Assembly: GCA_964034945.1 (NCBI GenBank) | Contig: OZ035960.1 | Coordinates: 115,919,824-115,983,823, forward strand | Reading direction: 5' to 3' | Origin: Chrysopilus asiliformis | Taxonomy: Eukaryota > Arthropoda > Insecta > Diptera > Rhagionidae | DNA: 64,000 bases | Shown: in pieces, positions 34,601 to 50,000 of the stretch | Layout of the letters: the number at the start of each line of letters is the position of its first letter | Position numbering within the stretch: position 1 is the first letter of the stretch | The notes under the pieces: model-generated | What the model was told of the DNA's origin: nothing | What the model saw: the letters and a program-made list of their open reading frames with translations, nothing else | The model's database searches: none | Translations under genes and position numbers: made by a program

Positions 34601-35792
34601 GAAAAGAAGCACAAAGAACTATTATTGGATACAAATATTTTTAGGAAACCGATCTATGATCCCAAAGTAGTCAATTTCCCCGAACAAGAGCCGCCAGAGC
34701 GTGACCAAATAAAACCATATTTTTATCTACCTTTTGGAAATCAGGCATCGGGTAGAGAATTTGTAAGTTATTTAAAGCTTTTATTGTTTCCAAGGGATAA
34801 CAAACGTTTATTTCAGAAGGAGTATGAATCTGACCCACGTAATCAAGATGAATACGAAAATTTATACAACGATGATCAACAGAATGAACGGCCTATTCGT
34901 CTACGCAGCAAATACCCAAATAGCCGAGATGTAAGAAGTGATTTTTTCGATTATGACAACGATATTACAAATAATGCGACAGTGATCAGGCCCACTGCAG
35001 AGCCTTCAATTACAACATCTGAAAACGTTAAGCTAGATAATGATCGACGATTGAATCTGTGGGATTTAGAGTTGGAAAAGGAAGAGGAAGAAACTATGTC
35101 TGAAGTTCGCAAGTTCAATTATGGAGATCGTCAATTACGTGATGAAACCACCTCAAAAATGGATCAAGATGATAGCTTTCTGCCATCGATTTCATCAACG
35201 GGAATTCTTTTGGAGACGTTACAAGATAAAAGTGCAAGTGCAATTGATTTTGCATTTATACTGAATGTTAGAGAATCCGAAATTTATCCGCCTCTTTTTT
35301 TACCAGAAGACCTAGCATGTGTCGAAGAAAAGGTTGAACGATACAAAGGTAAAATTATGCATATTTTTAAAGCGCTTATAATCAGGGACCGATCTAGGGG
35401 GAGGCCGGCTGGGCATTTAAAAAGCTCGACAACTTTTAGGGGGCAAATTTGATTTAGGAGCGGCAAATCTTCATTCGTTATTACAAAGGTCGACAAAAAA
35501 TTGCTTTGCCCAGGGCGTCAGAAGAGCTGGATCGGGCCCTGCCTAATATAATCGCTATAAATTTCAAACCAAGCATTTCATTGTATATATTCGCAGGCTA
35601 TTCAACTGAAGAGGTTTTAGAATTTGAAAAACAAGCATTAAAAAAATGTTTACGTGCGCGAAATGTAAATTTTGCCCGGCGAGTACCTCGCTACGAATCC
35701 CAAATTGTAATTACAAGGATTTCTATCACATGTACATGCGGAAATCTACAGATGAGCAATGGCGAAGTCTGCTCCCAGTTGGAGAATATTGA
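31661..35792 (+). CDS. FAM234 (ITFG3)-like FG-GAP membrane protein
   Basis: Proposed exons: 31661-31780, 31835-32258, 32321-32538, 33225-34083, 34135-34260, 34443-34762, 34817-35348, 35597-35664 and 35718-35792; 913 aa in frame. A cytoplasmic N-terminus is followed by one membrane anchor (about 81-106, CLFCLAITILIALIFLAALL) and an outside beta-propeller-like part. At least five FG-GAP-type loops are seen: DLNGDKVDDIIFG, DIDKDGYLDCIAAG, DLDGDEVPDILAV, DLNGDLIEDIVTA, HFDHDNVTDFMVK. The C-terminal third is charged and probably disordered, longer than I expect for the family. Three short introns (54, 51, 54 bp) are free of stops and divisible by three, so retention would keep the frame. The last intron is uncertain: without splicing 35665-35717 the frame instead ends at 35859. 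Function in insects unknown to me. Confidence 0.8.
32590..33190. repeat. Dispersed-repeat remnant with GGAC/CAGA microsatellite in an intron
   Basis: The 686-bp intron 32539-33224 is filled by a repeat-like sequence. An (ACGG)n/(ACAG)n run at about 32984-33038 follows CGCCCGCAATCCGCGCCACA. The stretch ends near ACCATACGGGTATAAAAAC. Such tetranucleotide tails are common at ends of dispersed insect elements. No coding capacity; class uncertain. Confidence 0.5.
35383..35541. mobile_element. hAT-like MITE in the FAM234-like gene
   Basis: Ends CAGGGACCGATC and GATCGGGCCCTG form short inverted repeats starting CAGGG, as in hAT-type elements. It sits inside the intron 35349-35596. A clear 8-bp target duplication was not found, so class assignment is tentative. 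Confidence 0.5.
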
Positions 35793-36401
35793 AAAACAGC
35801 GCTGGATACAGTTTATGGGGAATGGCGGTGATGGGATATATAACAAAAAGGTTTTTTAATTTATCATTTACATATTTTGCTAAAGGCTTGAAAAATATTT
35901 TTTTATTCCTCATTTCATTGATTTCTCTTAGTTAAAAAAATTGTACAAATAAATTTAAGAAGGATTATACACCATTACGTTTTTTACTTATATTGTCTTT
36001 GGTATGCTATAATTTTAATGAAAATAAATGAAACATTAAACTTTTAGATTGATATTGGTGACAAAATAAACTTTAAGATTGAGATTGGTCCAATTTTAAC
36101 GCAACGGTTTAAATCATATGACAGTCCCGATGTAACAATTAGAAAAATTTGGCATAATGAAAAAGTATACGAGTATACTCACGATACCGTTCCGAAATTT
36201 CATCAAAGTCGGAGAATCCTTCTCCAAATAATAATACCAAACATGAAAACACAAAAAAAAAAGTTTTTTCATATTTTATTCAGTAATATTATATTAAAAA
36301 TAAGAAAATCGGCTGAAAAATCAAGTAGTCGCAACTATTTTCCAATTTCTAGTCAGGAAGGAGTATTGAAATGCCAAAGTATTACTTGTGGTTGTTTTTC
36401 T
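35793..36401. other. Region between convergent FAM234-like and DRG1 genes
   Basis: Contains both 3' UTRs. A plus-strand AATAAA near 35948 and a minus-strand one at 36275-36280 are plausible poly(A) signals. No open frame of note. Confidence 0.5.
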
Positions 36402-38890
36402 CTACTTCTTAACAATCTGGATAACATCTTCGTCATGCATAATGTGAGCGATTCCGACACGCTGTGGTGAGTACTTCGTTGAGGTTCCCCAAACTAAGGC
36501 ATATTTAAACTGGGCAGCAAGAGTTCTATGGATAGAGTGGCATACATGCTCAACTGAAACCCCCTACAATCGAAATAAAAATAATTAAGAAATTTGTTTT
36601 TTAATACGTTTAAATTTAAAGACCTTTCTTAAAATTAATCCGTCCTCAAAATCTGGTGGTGCACCCGGCTTTTTCGTGTAAACCCTAATCAACTGTAAAT
36701 ATTCCCAAAGTGTCTCGAGCAGGAAATCTAAATTTAGTTTCATATTACAACTGACGACAACGGAGTATGACTGCCTAGCTAAACGGTCAACTTCCTCAAT
36801 CGAAATCTGATCGATTTTATTGTAAACATACAAACATGGCAAATAAACCCGATTCGCTGTAACGACGTCAATAAATTCATCCTCGGTGCAATCTTCGCGA
36901 AATAGAACTTCAGCATTAAAAATTTTAAATGAGTGGAGAATCGTTTGAACCATTTTTTCGTTGCATCGACTAAGGGAGCAAGTAGCATTGAAGCTAAGAC
37001 CGCCACCTTTTTTTTGTTTAAAATAAATATTTGGTCTCCGTTTATTCAATCTGATTCCCACCGACTCCAATTCACGCTCTAAAAGTTCTCGGTGGACGTT
37101 GGGTTTCGTTGCGTCCAGCATCATCAGGACCAGATCTGCTGTTCTGGCAACCGCTATTACTTGTCTTCCACGCCCTTTTCCCTGAAATCATTTATCCATT
37201 GGCTTACCGCATTATCACAAATAAATAAAAAGGCGAAGTTACCTGAGCCGCACCTTCAATAATTCCAGGCAAGTCGAGCAACTGAATGTTAGCGCCTTTG
37301 TAATCAATTACACCGGGGATACATGTTAACGTTGTAAACTCATAGCTAGCAGCTTCTGACTCGGTTTTCGTAAGGGTCGACAATAATGTTGATTTACCAA
37401 CAGAAGGAAAGCCAATTAGAGCGACTCTTGCATCCCCACTTTTTAAGACATCAAAACCCTCACCCTTTTCTCCCCCTTTCTTTGAGGGCTCCAATAGCTG
37501 TGACCTGTACTTTGCAAGCTTCGCCTTTAATAGACCTAAATGATACTCCGTTGCTGCAATGAAATTCAGTTTTGTTAATAACAAAAGTTGATAATTGTAA
37601 TATTTATTTGCAACAAAAAGAAAAAAAAAAAACAAGTCAAAACATGAAGGTTTACATAGCAATATATGTTAATAGCTTGCACACCCGTCGTTGTCGGGTT
37701 AAAGCTTTTAGCGTAAGTTTTTTTTGCACCAAAAAACAAATTACTTATAAACTTAAAAAGTTTGTATGCCTTCATGACCTCCCGTTTCGAATTTTGAAAT
37801 TCTAACATCAGATTCATGATCAACGGCTAATATCAGTTTTTCGGAGGAAAAATAGAAAAAAGGACATTTGCTGAGGATAGGACGTTCCATTTCGAATTTT
37901 GTAAAACAGATCCTTAGCGTGTACCTATGAGGTAAGACGAATCTGTGTGGCATTCGGTTTGATGAGTGAGTGGAATTTGGCTTTTATATATTTGAAACTT
38001 TTTAAATATCAATAATTGAATTCCTGTTTATTGAAAAAACTCTTGTCTAAAATATTTATTGAAATCATTTGTTGGTGTGAAAGCAGATTTTGTATCGTTC
38101 CGATATAATAAAATGTAAAACCGCTTTTTTTTATGTCTTTGAGCTATATAGAGCAACGTTTTCTGCAAAGGCTGATGCGGTTTGAATGGAAACGATGTTC
38201 TATATAGCTCAAGAACATTAAAAAAAACACGATTATTCACCCTAATCACCTCAAAGAAAATTCCTTCTTGAATATATTTACATTATGCAGATTCATAATT
38301 ACCAATGACAAAAGTTTCAAATTTGAAAAGTTCTGTCCTTCATATTGCTGTAAAACTTGAGGAAAACGAGCAATTAATACAGCTTGTAAGGAAACCCTTG
38401 AAATAAGTAGGTGTCAGGATCTTATAAACCATAGGTATGTTATATTATACAGACCGTTATTCGAGTGGTTTTTAGATAATGCCGCTGATACCGGATATGG
38501 CAGTGGTTTGGCTGGGTCGGTCCTTGTTTTTACCAAAAAAAAAATATCGAGTGCACCGCAAGTCTGGTTTTTCCGGCATGTTATTAATTTAACAAACGTT
38601 AAAGAGTAACAGCCACTAGTCGATAAGGTTAGACGTATCAGAGTAATTCATCAGCTCACAAAATAATTATCTGAAGAAAATATCACAAAAAGAACTATAA
38701 ACTTAAAAATTTCTCAACTTCTACCAAATTAAATAAAGATTAGATTCCAAGTGCGATTCAAAATGTTTAGTTTTTGTTTTGCAGGTTGAGTTTCGTAGAG
38801 CCACATTTAACCTCAAAATTACTCACCCTTGTTTTTCTGGGTCCGAGCAATTTCTTTCTCGATCTCAGATATCTTTTCTAGGATACCCAT
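36402..38890 (-). CDS. 128up: DRG1 GTPase (developmentally regulated GTP-binding protein 1)
   Basis: Four coding exons: 38890-38827, 37553-37243, 37181-36624 and 36563-36402; 364 aa, family length about 367. DRG1 is a cytoplasmic OBG-type GTPase linked to translating ribosomes. Seen in order: N-terminal helices ([29 protein letters not shown], here given only as position 5-33), G1 GFPSVGKST (69-77), switch region with TTLTCIPG, G3 DLPGIIEGA (115-123), the GKGRGRQV stretch, G4 NKID, G5-like SCNMKLN, and the C-terminal TGS domain ([15 protein letters not shown] to VIQIVKK). The first intron is 1.3 kb and carries two repeat pieces. The donor of the last intron (GTCTTT) is weak but the joined protein matches the conserved [13 protein letters not shown]. 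Assigned to DRG1, not DRG2, from the N-terminus and TGS sequence. Confidence 0.95.
37673..37704. repeat. Fragment of the dispersed element at 58 kb
   Basis: TAGCTTGCACACCCGTCGTT and the following GTCGGGTTAA match 58026-58055 with two or three changes. Only the end of the element is left, in DRG1 intron 1. Confidence 0.6.
38137..38216. repeat. 80-bp inverted repeat in DRG1 intron 1
   Basis: TTTGAGCTATATAGAGCAACGT and ATGTTCTATATAGCTCAA form imperfect arms of about 23 bp around a 35-bp spacer. Small MITE or hairpin. Confidence 0.6.
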
Positions 38891-39798
38891 TTTCCGGATC
38901 AAATTAAAATATTTAGGGAATCAATTAAAATCCAAGAGCGAAAAACCTCCACGCTAAAAAATCATCAGCTGAGCCAACTGTCACTATCTTTAAAATGTAA
39001 TAAATTGACTGTACAAAGTGTACTAGATCGGACGTCAACTTTAAGATAACTTTACACGGCCACCATTTTAGTAAAAATACAAATTTTGCATTTATTTCAT
39101 CGCGCAAAACTTTCACCAGCTGAATACCCCTATTTGAATTTGATAAATACTTCTCCTTGTTGCTTGGTCTGTAGTCAAAACAATTTCAACATAAAAAGAA
39201 TAACAGCAAAAATTTTACTGAAAATATACATCGATTTTATAGGAACATTTTACAAAATTAATTATTACTATAAATTTTTTTCATTAAATTTCACCAGTAA
39301 AATAATTGTCTCGCTCCATCTTATTTTTTCCATTTGATTTGGCCATCTCTCAAAATTTCCCACATTTTTTTCGTTCATTCAAACACAATATCTTAAACCG
39401 GTATCAAGATATATGGTTCTTTGAAAAAAATATTTTTTTGCAATTCTCTCGAAAACTAAATTTTCTATTTTCGTTTTTTGAGCTGGAGTTTAACAAAAAA
39501 AAAGTATCAACAGAGTTTAGGAAACTCTTTTTATTCGAAACTGATCCTGTTTTTAATGCAGGTTTCTTTTCTTCATGTAATATTTATTTACATTTCTAGT
39601 CCCGTTTCGATTTTTTTCCGTTTTTAAAATATTAATAAATCTGGTTCTTGGTTTTGTTTAAAGTTGATACATTGATGCCACTAATTTACGGTGTGTAGTT
39701 GAAAAAAAATCAAAATAAGTTTACAAATTACGCAAATATAAATTAAATGTGGTAAAGGTTCAAAAAATATAATAAACGGTGCTTACTTCAGTTCTTGT
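38891..39798. other. Region between DRG1 and the first zinc-finger gene
   Basis: Contains the DRG1 promoter/5' UTR and the zinc-finger gene's 3' UTR. The open frames at 39086-39599 are T/F-rich and look like chance. Nothing else seen. Confidence 0.5.
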
Positions 39799-41299
<1,501 letters not shown>

Positions 41300-42703
41300 T
41301 GCAGTTCAATTTGTAAAAGTTTTTGCCAATTCTTTACTTTCCAACTCGCATCAACAAATAAACAACTCCAAATTTTGACATTTACATTTTAAGGCCCCAT
41401 TTAGATGCTCAAAGTTGCTTCACATTTTGTCAAGTAATTTGTATGGCCAAAAGTGCATTTAGACGATCAAATGACTATGACAAATAAATTTGACATTTTA
41501 AAAACTAATGCAAATTATTTGCGAAATTATAAAAAAAATTGCTTGATTTTTTGCAAGGGCTAAACACTTTTTTTGCAATAAAATTGCATTTGCTACGCCT
41601 GATAAAAACCTGTATTTGGCGATTTAAATACTTCTTAAATAAAACAATTTTATTTCGGCTCTTTTTGCATTTTATTAAGTACATATTTAACTTGTGAAAA
41701 ACCGAGTATTAGTCCACGTTTTTGCCAGCGTACGAAAGGACCATTTCTAAGCGTGCGAAAGGACCATCAATTACAAATAAAATGATGTCCGTTTTCAAGT
41801 GAAGTATCGATTTTATGATAAAAATTATTCTATTTTTCGACTGTAAAAAAGTACAAATTACAAAAAAACTTAGTCTCAGGACTAGATAAACTAACGCGTA
41901 ATAATTATGTAAAATTCCAAATAAATCGGTTAAGTGTCACCGATTGGGAAACGTTTTAAGAAAATCGCGATTCAAGCTTATATGACTTTGAAGTCATATA
42001 ACTGCTTAACCGTTAGCGAAACCAGTGGTCTATTTCACAAATTTGTATTAAGTTTTTCAAAAAAATTTGTAAATTAATGGCTTATTTTGCTTTAGTACAA
42101 ATTTGTAATTCTAAATTGTAGTTTGGTGAAATAGGCCACAGTTTTGAATCTTCAGATCAAATATAGGTAAATGAATTTGACATCTAACAGAAAGTTGTTC
42201 AGGAAAAAATTGGCTGGGAAAACCCAAATATAAATAACTTATTTGTTCACTAGACATGAATTTCCCAGTTTTCCCAAAATTGCTTTATTCCAAAACTTAT
42301 AAAAAATTTGAATTGTGGAATTTTCTGAAACTTTTCTCTTCCGTTGAAAATTTTGTGATTTTTTTCACAATATTTTTTGTGATTGGGTTGCCTGCAACGG
42401 AATTTCCAAAGGGGCGGCAAATAAAAATTTTTACGAATGTTTATTTCGTCCTTTCTAATTTCGCGTCAACGATTTCTGCGCCTGCAGCGTCATTTCAATG
42501 GTAGACCATGAAAAATAATGTAATTTCTGTCTAATCGATACGTGGTTTAACAAACACCAATTTGATTAAAAAAATGTTAAGGTGCTCCTAATTTTTCAAT
42601 TGTATTTAACAGAGTAAATATAAATTAAAAGACACTTATATTTTAAAATTAGTCTATTTCTCGCGTCCAAAATGCAAATGAACTCTTTTATTTCCGGTGA
42701 GAG
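41300..42703. other. Spacer between the tandem zinc-finger genes
   Basis: No supported exon. It holds a 115-bp inverted-repeat element (42025-42139) and a small perfect hairpin TATATGACTTTGAAGTCATA at about 41979-42000. The frame at 42256-42504 is T-rich and has no family resemblance. Confidence 0.5.
42025..42139. mobile_element. 115-bp MITE-like element
   Basis: Starts GTGGTCTATTTCACAAATTT and ends with TTTGGTGAAATAGGCCAC, inverted ends of about 20 bp. No coding capacity. Confidence 0.6.
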
Positions 42704-44128
<1,425 letters not shown>

Positions 44129-47027
44129 TTTATTCCTTATTGTTTCCTTTAACTATTGTTTCGAATAAAATCCATAGAAACGAGGAAACAACTTTTAAAA
44201 TTACTCCTGACCCAATGGAATTCGAGAAAACTAGGAAAAGTTGACATTTAGTTAAGGTACACTTCAAATACACTGGAAGCATCCACGAAATGCCTCCGTA
44301 GCCATTCTGTAGTGAAGCAATAAATAGGGTAAAAGCACGGGTAAAAGTAGGTTTGCTCAACAATTTGTAACGCACAGAATTAATGGCGGACAAAAATAAC
44401 TTCACGGTGTAGGATGAATCGACTTGATTTTTACATTTCCGTCAGTCTGTCCGTGGACACGATAACTTGGAAACTAATTAGACTAGAGACTTGTAATTTG
44501 GTACAGCCGTTTTTTCTTCGTAAAATATGAGGTGGAGTTCAAATTTGGACCACTCCTTCTTCTCCCCACATACTAACAGAACCGTTTTTTGGATTTTTTT
44601 TCGAATACAGTACATCGTATCGAGAAAAGTATAAAGACCACATCATTTGTAATGGCATTTTACATAAGTGCACAATATATGAAAATACAATCGGAGCAGC
44701 TTTAAAAAAAATCAATCGGAATGTTATCGGAAAAACTAAAATCGGAAAAGCAAAATTTTTCCTCAATGAATGGATTTATACTACTACAGAATATGACACC
44801 ATCCGGTTGACTCTCGACCTAAAAATATATTTAAATTTTATCAGCAATAATAAAAATCACAAAAATAAAATTTTTATCGAACTACTTGCATTGCTGCAAC
44901 CGTAATTGCGGTTTAACTTAAGAGTTAAAACTCTCAAGTTGCTCTCAAGTAAGGAATTAAGGAAGTAAAACTAGAAAACGATTTATAAATTTCCATATCA
45001 ACAAATGATGTGGATTTTTATTACATTATCTGTTATTTTTTTTATAATTTTAAATTTACATTCCCAATGAGCTTTATTTGGCCTTTAGGATGTATAATTT
45101 AGAAAAATAACATATTTTTTCGTATTTTCAATATTTCAATGGTACTAATATATGTGTTATTTATTTTTCGTATATTATAATTTAAATAATTTAATATTAA
45201 AACCAAATAACAATAATTTTATGACAAAATCTCTCTTTTATGTATTTTTAATTGCAATTATAAAATAGGGATGGCAGAAGGAAGCTACGCGCTTTTTTGC
45301 ATTACAAGAATATTTTCTTGAATTGAGATTAATATATTTTTTTTAAACATGTCGATGTAATATAAATCAAGCTTTTTATATTTAAATATTTTTAAGTTAA
45401 ATATAAATGAAATTCTTAAAAATTCCGGAATGAATGCAAGTCAAGGCTAAGATTACTACAAGTGGTAAATCATGTCACTTCAGGCATTTTCTCGATTTTA
45501 TTTTGGTCTAAATATTTTCTACTGCATGTTTTAATGAAAATTACTTTAACAGCAGGATATTCTACTATATATTGAAAAATCTTCAGACATAATTTTATAT
45601 AGGTATGGTCGATTTCCATTGCCGTTAAGTAACATGTGATTCTTTTTTTTATAATTTCAAAAAAGTTCATTTCAGATGTTTATTGACCAAACTCATTAAT
45701 TATTTAGACCGATTAATTATTTAGAATAGATTAATGGAATTACAATAGACTTAATCATTACCGATTCTGGACAGAATTCAATGTTTCTATATTAAATAGA
45801 AATTTTTGAAAAACATTTGCTGGACGATCAATTTTATGTTTGTTTAGCTGCAACCATAAGCGATAATTTAAACAAAATCGTCCATTCGATTTGTTTTAAT
45901 TCTGTAGTAAAACTTTTGTAATACATGGAAGATCAATACGGGTATTCAAAAAACTATTATCTGTGCTGTTATCGTCATAAACAATCGCTAAATCATTACT
46001 CTGTTACCAGTATTGTAAATATATTTTTTTGGTAAATTTACCCTGATCTTCAATACTGACAAAATTTCTTGCGCTATCGGATCTTGAAATATGATCAGGA
46101 TATTCTTTGTTTCGTTCACATAATAACAATTCTCAGTTCCCTTAGTAAAACGTTTTGAAAACTTAAGGGGCTGGGGCTAGTTCTATAAAACCAGAAAACC
46201 TCTAATTTTTTTTTTGGAAAATACAAGGTGGTGCAAAATTAATCACCCTATCGGAAAATGCTCTCATTTTTATGCGATGTTCCAAAAAAGAAGAGTATAT
46301 GCGTTTGTTTGTAACTATCAATAGGATGTAAACACTCACCGTCAGAACCAATCCAATCAAGGTTAGGGTTAGGTTAGGGTTACCTAACCTAAGGTTAATA
46401 TGTATATTTATTAATGCGTTTTCTGGTTTTGTCAATAGGTCACTCTATATATTTAAAATATAATAAATTTCAAAAGTCTGTTAGACAGATACTTCTAGTC
46501 TCTTTAAAATAAAAAGGAATTTAATAAAAAAGATCTTTCGAGATATTATAAATAACCTTTAATAAAATTATATGAGTTTTCAAAATAAAAATAGATATTA
46601 GCAATGTTAGGAACACATAAACAAAAAAGTGTGAAGTTGATTTTGTATGACTATAGCGTCTTAAATTTTCTTTTCATGTAGAATCCTTGCACTAAAAGAA
46701 AGTTTTTTTTTTAAATATTAATAAAAAAATTATAAATAACAATTAGAATGTTTACTATATAAATATAATACATGACAAATATGAGGTTCTTTCTGTAATA
46801 TTTCCGTGTTTTCTTATTGTTTCTTTTAAAAAAGTCACTATAGTCGCTATATTTTAATATATTTCATTCTCTTCATCTTCATTTATTGAATATTTATTGG
46901 AAAGCATTAACTGAGTGTATAAGTTTTTTTTTTGTTAATAGAGAAACGAGCGAACCTCTAGAGAAACGAACCTCTCACGAAAGTCAGAAACACATTTCAA
47001 AGGCTTTGATTGATTTGAAAATAGTTC
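44129..47027. other. Intergenic region between zinc-finger copy B and tacc
   Basis: About 2.9 kb, AT-rich, no convincing exon. It includes the tacc 3' UTR end (minus-strand AATAAA signals near 46880-46900), a telomere-like run (46361-46404), and a CGTCAGTCTGTCCGTGGACA stretch near 44440 typical of repeat tails. A 49-residue minus frame ending at 45470 is not supported by anything else. Confidence 0.5.
46361..46404. repeat. Interstitial TTAGG/TTAGGG-like run
   Basis: GGTTAGGGTTAGGTTAGGGT is followed by the inverted TAACCTAAGG. It mixes 5- and 6-base telomere-like units. The inverted end makes a simple hairpin more likely than a true telomere remnant. Confidence 0.5.
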
Positions 47028-50000
47028 TTAACTCCCCTGCCCGTTAATAAGTTCATCACAAATTTTCAGTAATTCCTCATTCTCGCGTGTTTTTTGCTGT
47101 AACTGTTCATTTATCGATAGTCGAGAGATCTCTTCCTTTTTTAAAAGTGCCTTCAATTTGGTTACCTCAGCCCCGTGATTTTTCGTAAGCGACTCCAATT
47201 TGTTGTTTGCACTGGAATTAAGAAAGCAAAACATGATTTAAAAATTCAAATCTCTTTTTCAGTATTTATTACATCTCGAGTTGCTGCATCGCATGACTTT
47301 TCATTTTTTCATACCGCTGCTCCTGGAGCCTTAAATTTTCGGCGTTCTGTTTCCTTTCAGCCAATAGTGACTCTTCACTTACTTTTAGCGCAGATGTAAT
47401 CTGCTTCCCTCGCTCGTATTTTCTGTAAAAAAAAGTCGACACCATCAAGACTGAATTCGATTTGAAAACTACAAATAGAAGTTACGCATGCAAATCTGAA
47501 AATGTTGTTTCCATCGACATCAAATGCTGATAATTCAGATCCCTCTCTGATTTTATGTCCGCTAATTGTTTCTCGTAATTTTGCACGATCTGTTCTTTCT
47601 CTGCAATGATTTCGGCTATTGCTTTTTCATATTCTGCCATCACACTGCTGCAGAGAAAAAGGTAAATTGATAAAGTTAATAAAATTTGTTGAGCTATAAT
47701 AAAATTGTATTTACTTGATTTTGGCTATTGTCTTATCTTTTTCTGTTATTCTTTTTAAAAGGGCCTCTTCTCTTTGTTCCGCATCTTTCAGTTTCTTTTC
47801 GACGTCCTCTGTTTTTAAACTGTAATTGAAAGTAGTTGTAATTTTATTTGTAGACACTTAAAATTAATAAACGTGGAACAAAAAATGGAACAAATCTGAA
47901 AAGAACATCGAGGAGGACAATAATATTTGAAATTAATCCTATTAAAATATCACAAATTAGATTTTTTTTGTAGATATTAATTTAGTCTGTGCCGAAATTT
48001 ACAAAATGGGACCTCCCATCTGTAATGTATATTTTGGAATACTATTTTTATTTACAGACAAAATTTCGTTGATATGAGAGGAACTGAACTGACTAAATAG
48101 TCCGACCGATTAATCGGCTTCATTTTCGGCCAAAAACTGGCCTTTGGCCGGACTCTATATACCGATGCTTTTTCAGCCGAACAGAATTGCAAAAATTGAA
48201 AATCTTTTTCTATCGAAAAGTAATGTTAAGATTGAAGGAAAAATGTCGGTTCCCATATCTTCTCAACTTCAATACAAAACAATTTAAGGCGAAAATAGAT
48301 GTCCAAATCAATTTTCAATTTGCATATAAATTAAGACCTAAAACCAATTGGATCTAATAATTGGCAAATAAAAATGTGGGACCGGTAAATATTGCGTGAC
48401 ATAGTGCAATAATAACGGATATTGTACAATTTATAGGTCAAACGGAGACGCTGTGAGCACAAAAAAGGTTTCTTAATTTATAGTGAAAACTTACACTTCA
48501 TTTTTGATTTTCTTTTCCAATTCAGCCATTTTATATTCTTGTTTGTCATCACACTGCGAACTGGAATATAAATTTTTATAAACGATTTCTAAAGATTAAA
48601 TTGATTTATCAATACAACTTACTCTATGTTATCAAAAGATTTGACATCATTCTCAGTTTTGATATCGTGGATTACATCGACACTCATTTTACCATTCTTC
48701 TGTAAAATTTTAAGTGTGAAGCAAAAAATCTTAAAGATTCGAAGTAAATTGATTTTCCACTCACTTTTATTCTGGTATCTGTGACACAAATATTATCCTT
48801 TTTAGTTGTGATTCGTGCGGGAGTCGATTTCACCTGGTTTTCCTCTTGATTGCTGTCTAATTTCTCCTGAATGTTTGTTTCGGCAAAATCCGCTTGTAAA
48901 TGAATTATTAACTCGGGCGATTTACTGCTGTCGACTAGTGGTGTCTGTTTGATTGACTGTTGGTCCTCCTCCTCAAGAGTTGGTGTCAATTTTGACTGCA
49001 CAAGTTTTGTGGGCAAAAGATTTAGCGATGTGTTGTTAGAACTATGACTGCTGATATTGTTGCTATTATTATTATTACTCCATTGCTGTTGATTCGAAGG
49101 AACCGAACACCCCAAAAGTGGATCAAATCGCAATAATAAGGAATCACGGTTAAAGTCTATGTTATTGTTGCCCTTCGATAGAAGAAAATCAAAATCTGAT
49201 GGATTTAAAATCACTGTAAAAAAAATGAAAAAAAAATAACTTTTCTCACAATTGAATTCGACATTTAGCAATATGAGTGGCTTTGAGACGATAGAAAAAA
49301 AAACAGAATTTTAGTTCTATTAATTGGAACTCACAACTATAGTTAGTTACTTTTTCGATGGGTCACCCTCCTTTCTAGCAGTGAAACTTTAGCATGTTTT
49401 CAATAATTACTTATTTAAACACAGGTCTGAGCACTAAATTTTTGTAATTTTTCAAAACTCATGATTTTGCAAATGAGTTAATGGAGTTTAATTGTAGAAT
49501 ATTACTTTCTTTTTGTGATAAATTTAAGAAATTAATGCAAAAACACAAGAGACCATTTACGGAGGCTGACGTAAAATGACAGTACACCAGTGATTATATA
49601 CAAAACATCGATGCATACACGGACATTGTTTATGTATTTCGCCCACATACGCATACAGGTGTGCCTACATAATTTTCAATGTTACCGAATGTGAAAAATT
49701 TTGCTGCTACTGCATGTGAAATGCAATGTTTCTTCAAGCAGCATTTCTCATCTGATACATCTGTTACAATGTAGAGTTAAACGGTACATATCGCTACTCC
49801 GGAGGAAGACTGTCACAACTCAAAAAATGTCGAATTTGTACTAAAGGTGCGGAAGAGTGGTAAATATGGTATACTTTGTTGTAGAAGTTGTAGAAGAGTG
49901 TCACAATTGTAACTTAAGCAAAAGCTTGTTACTGTAGATATTTTCTAAATATCAAAAATACTAACACAAAATATCAGAATAACTTTAAAACGTCATTTCC

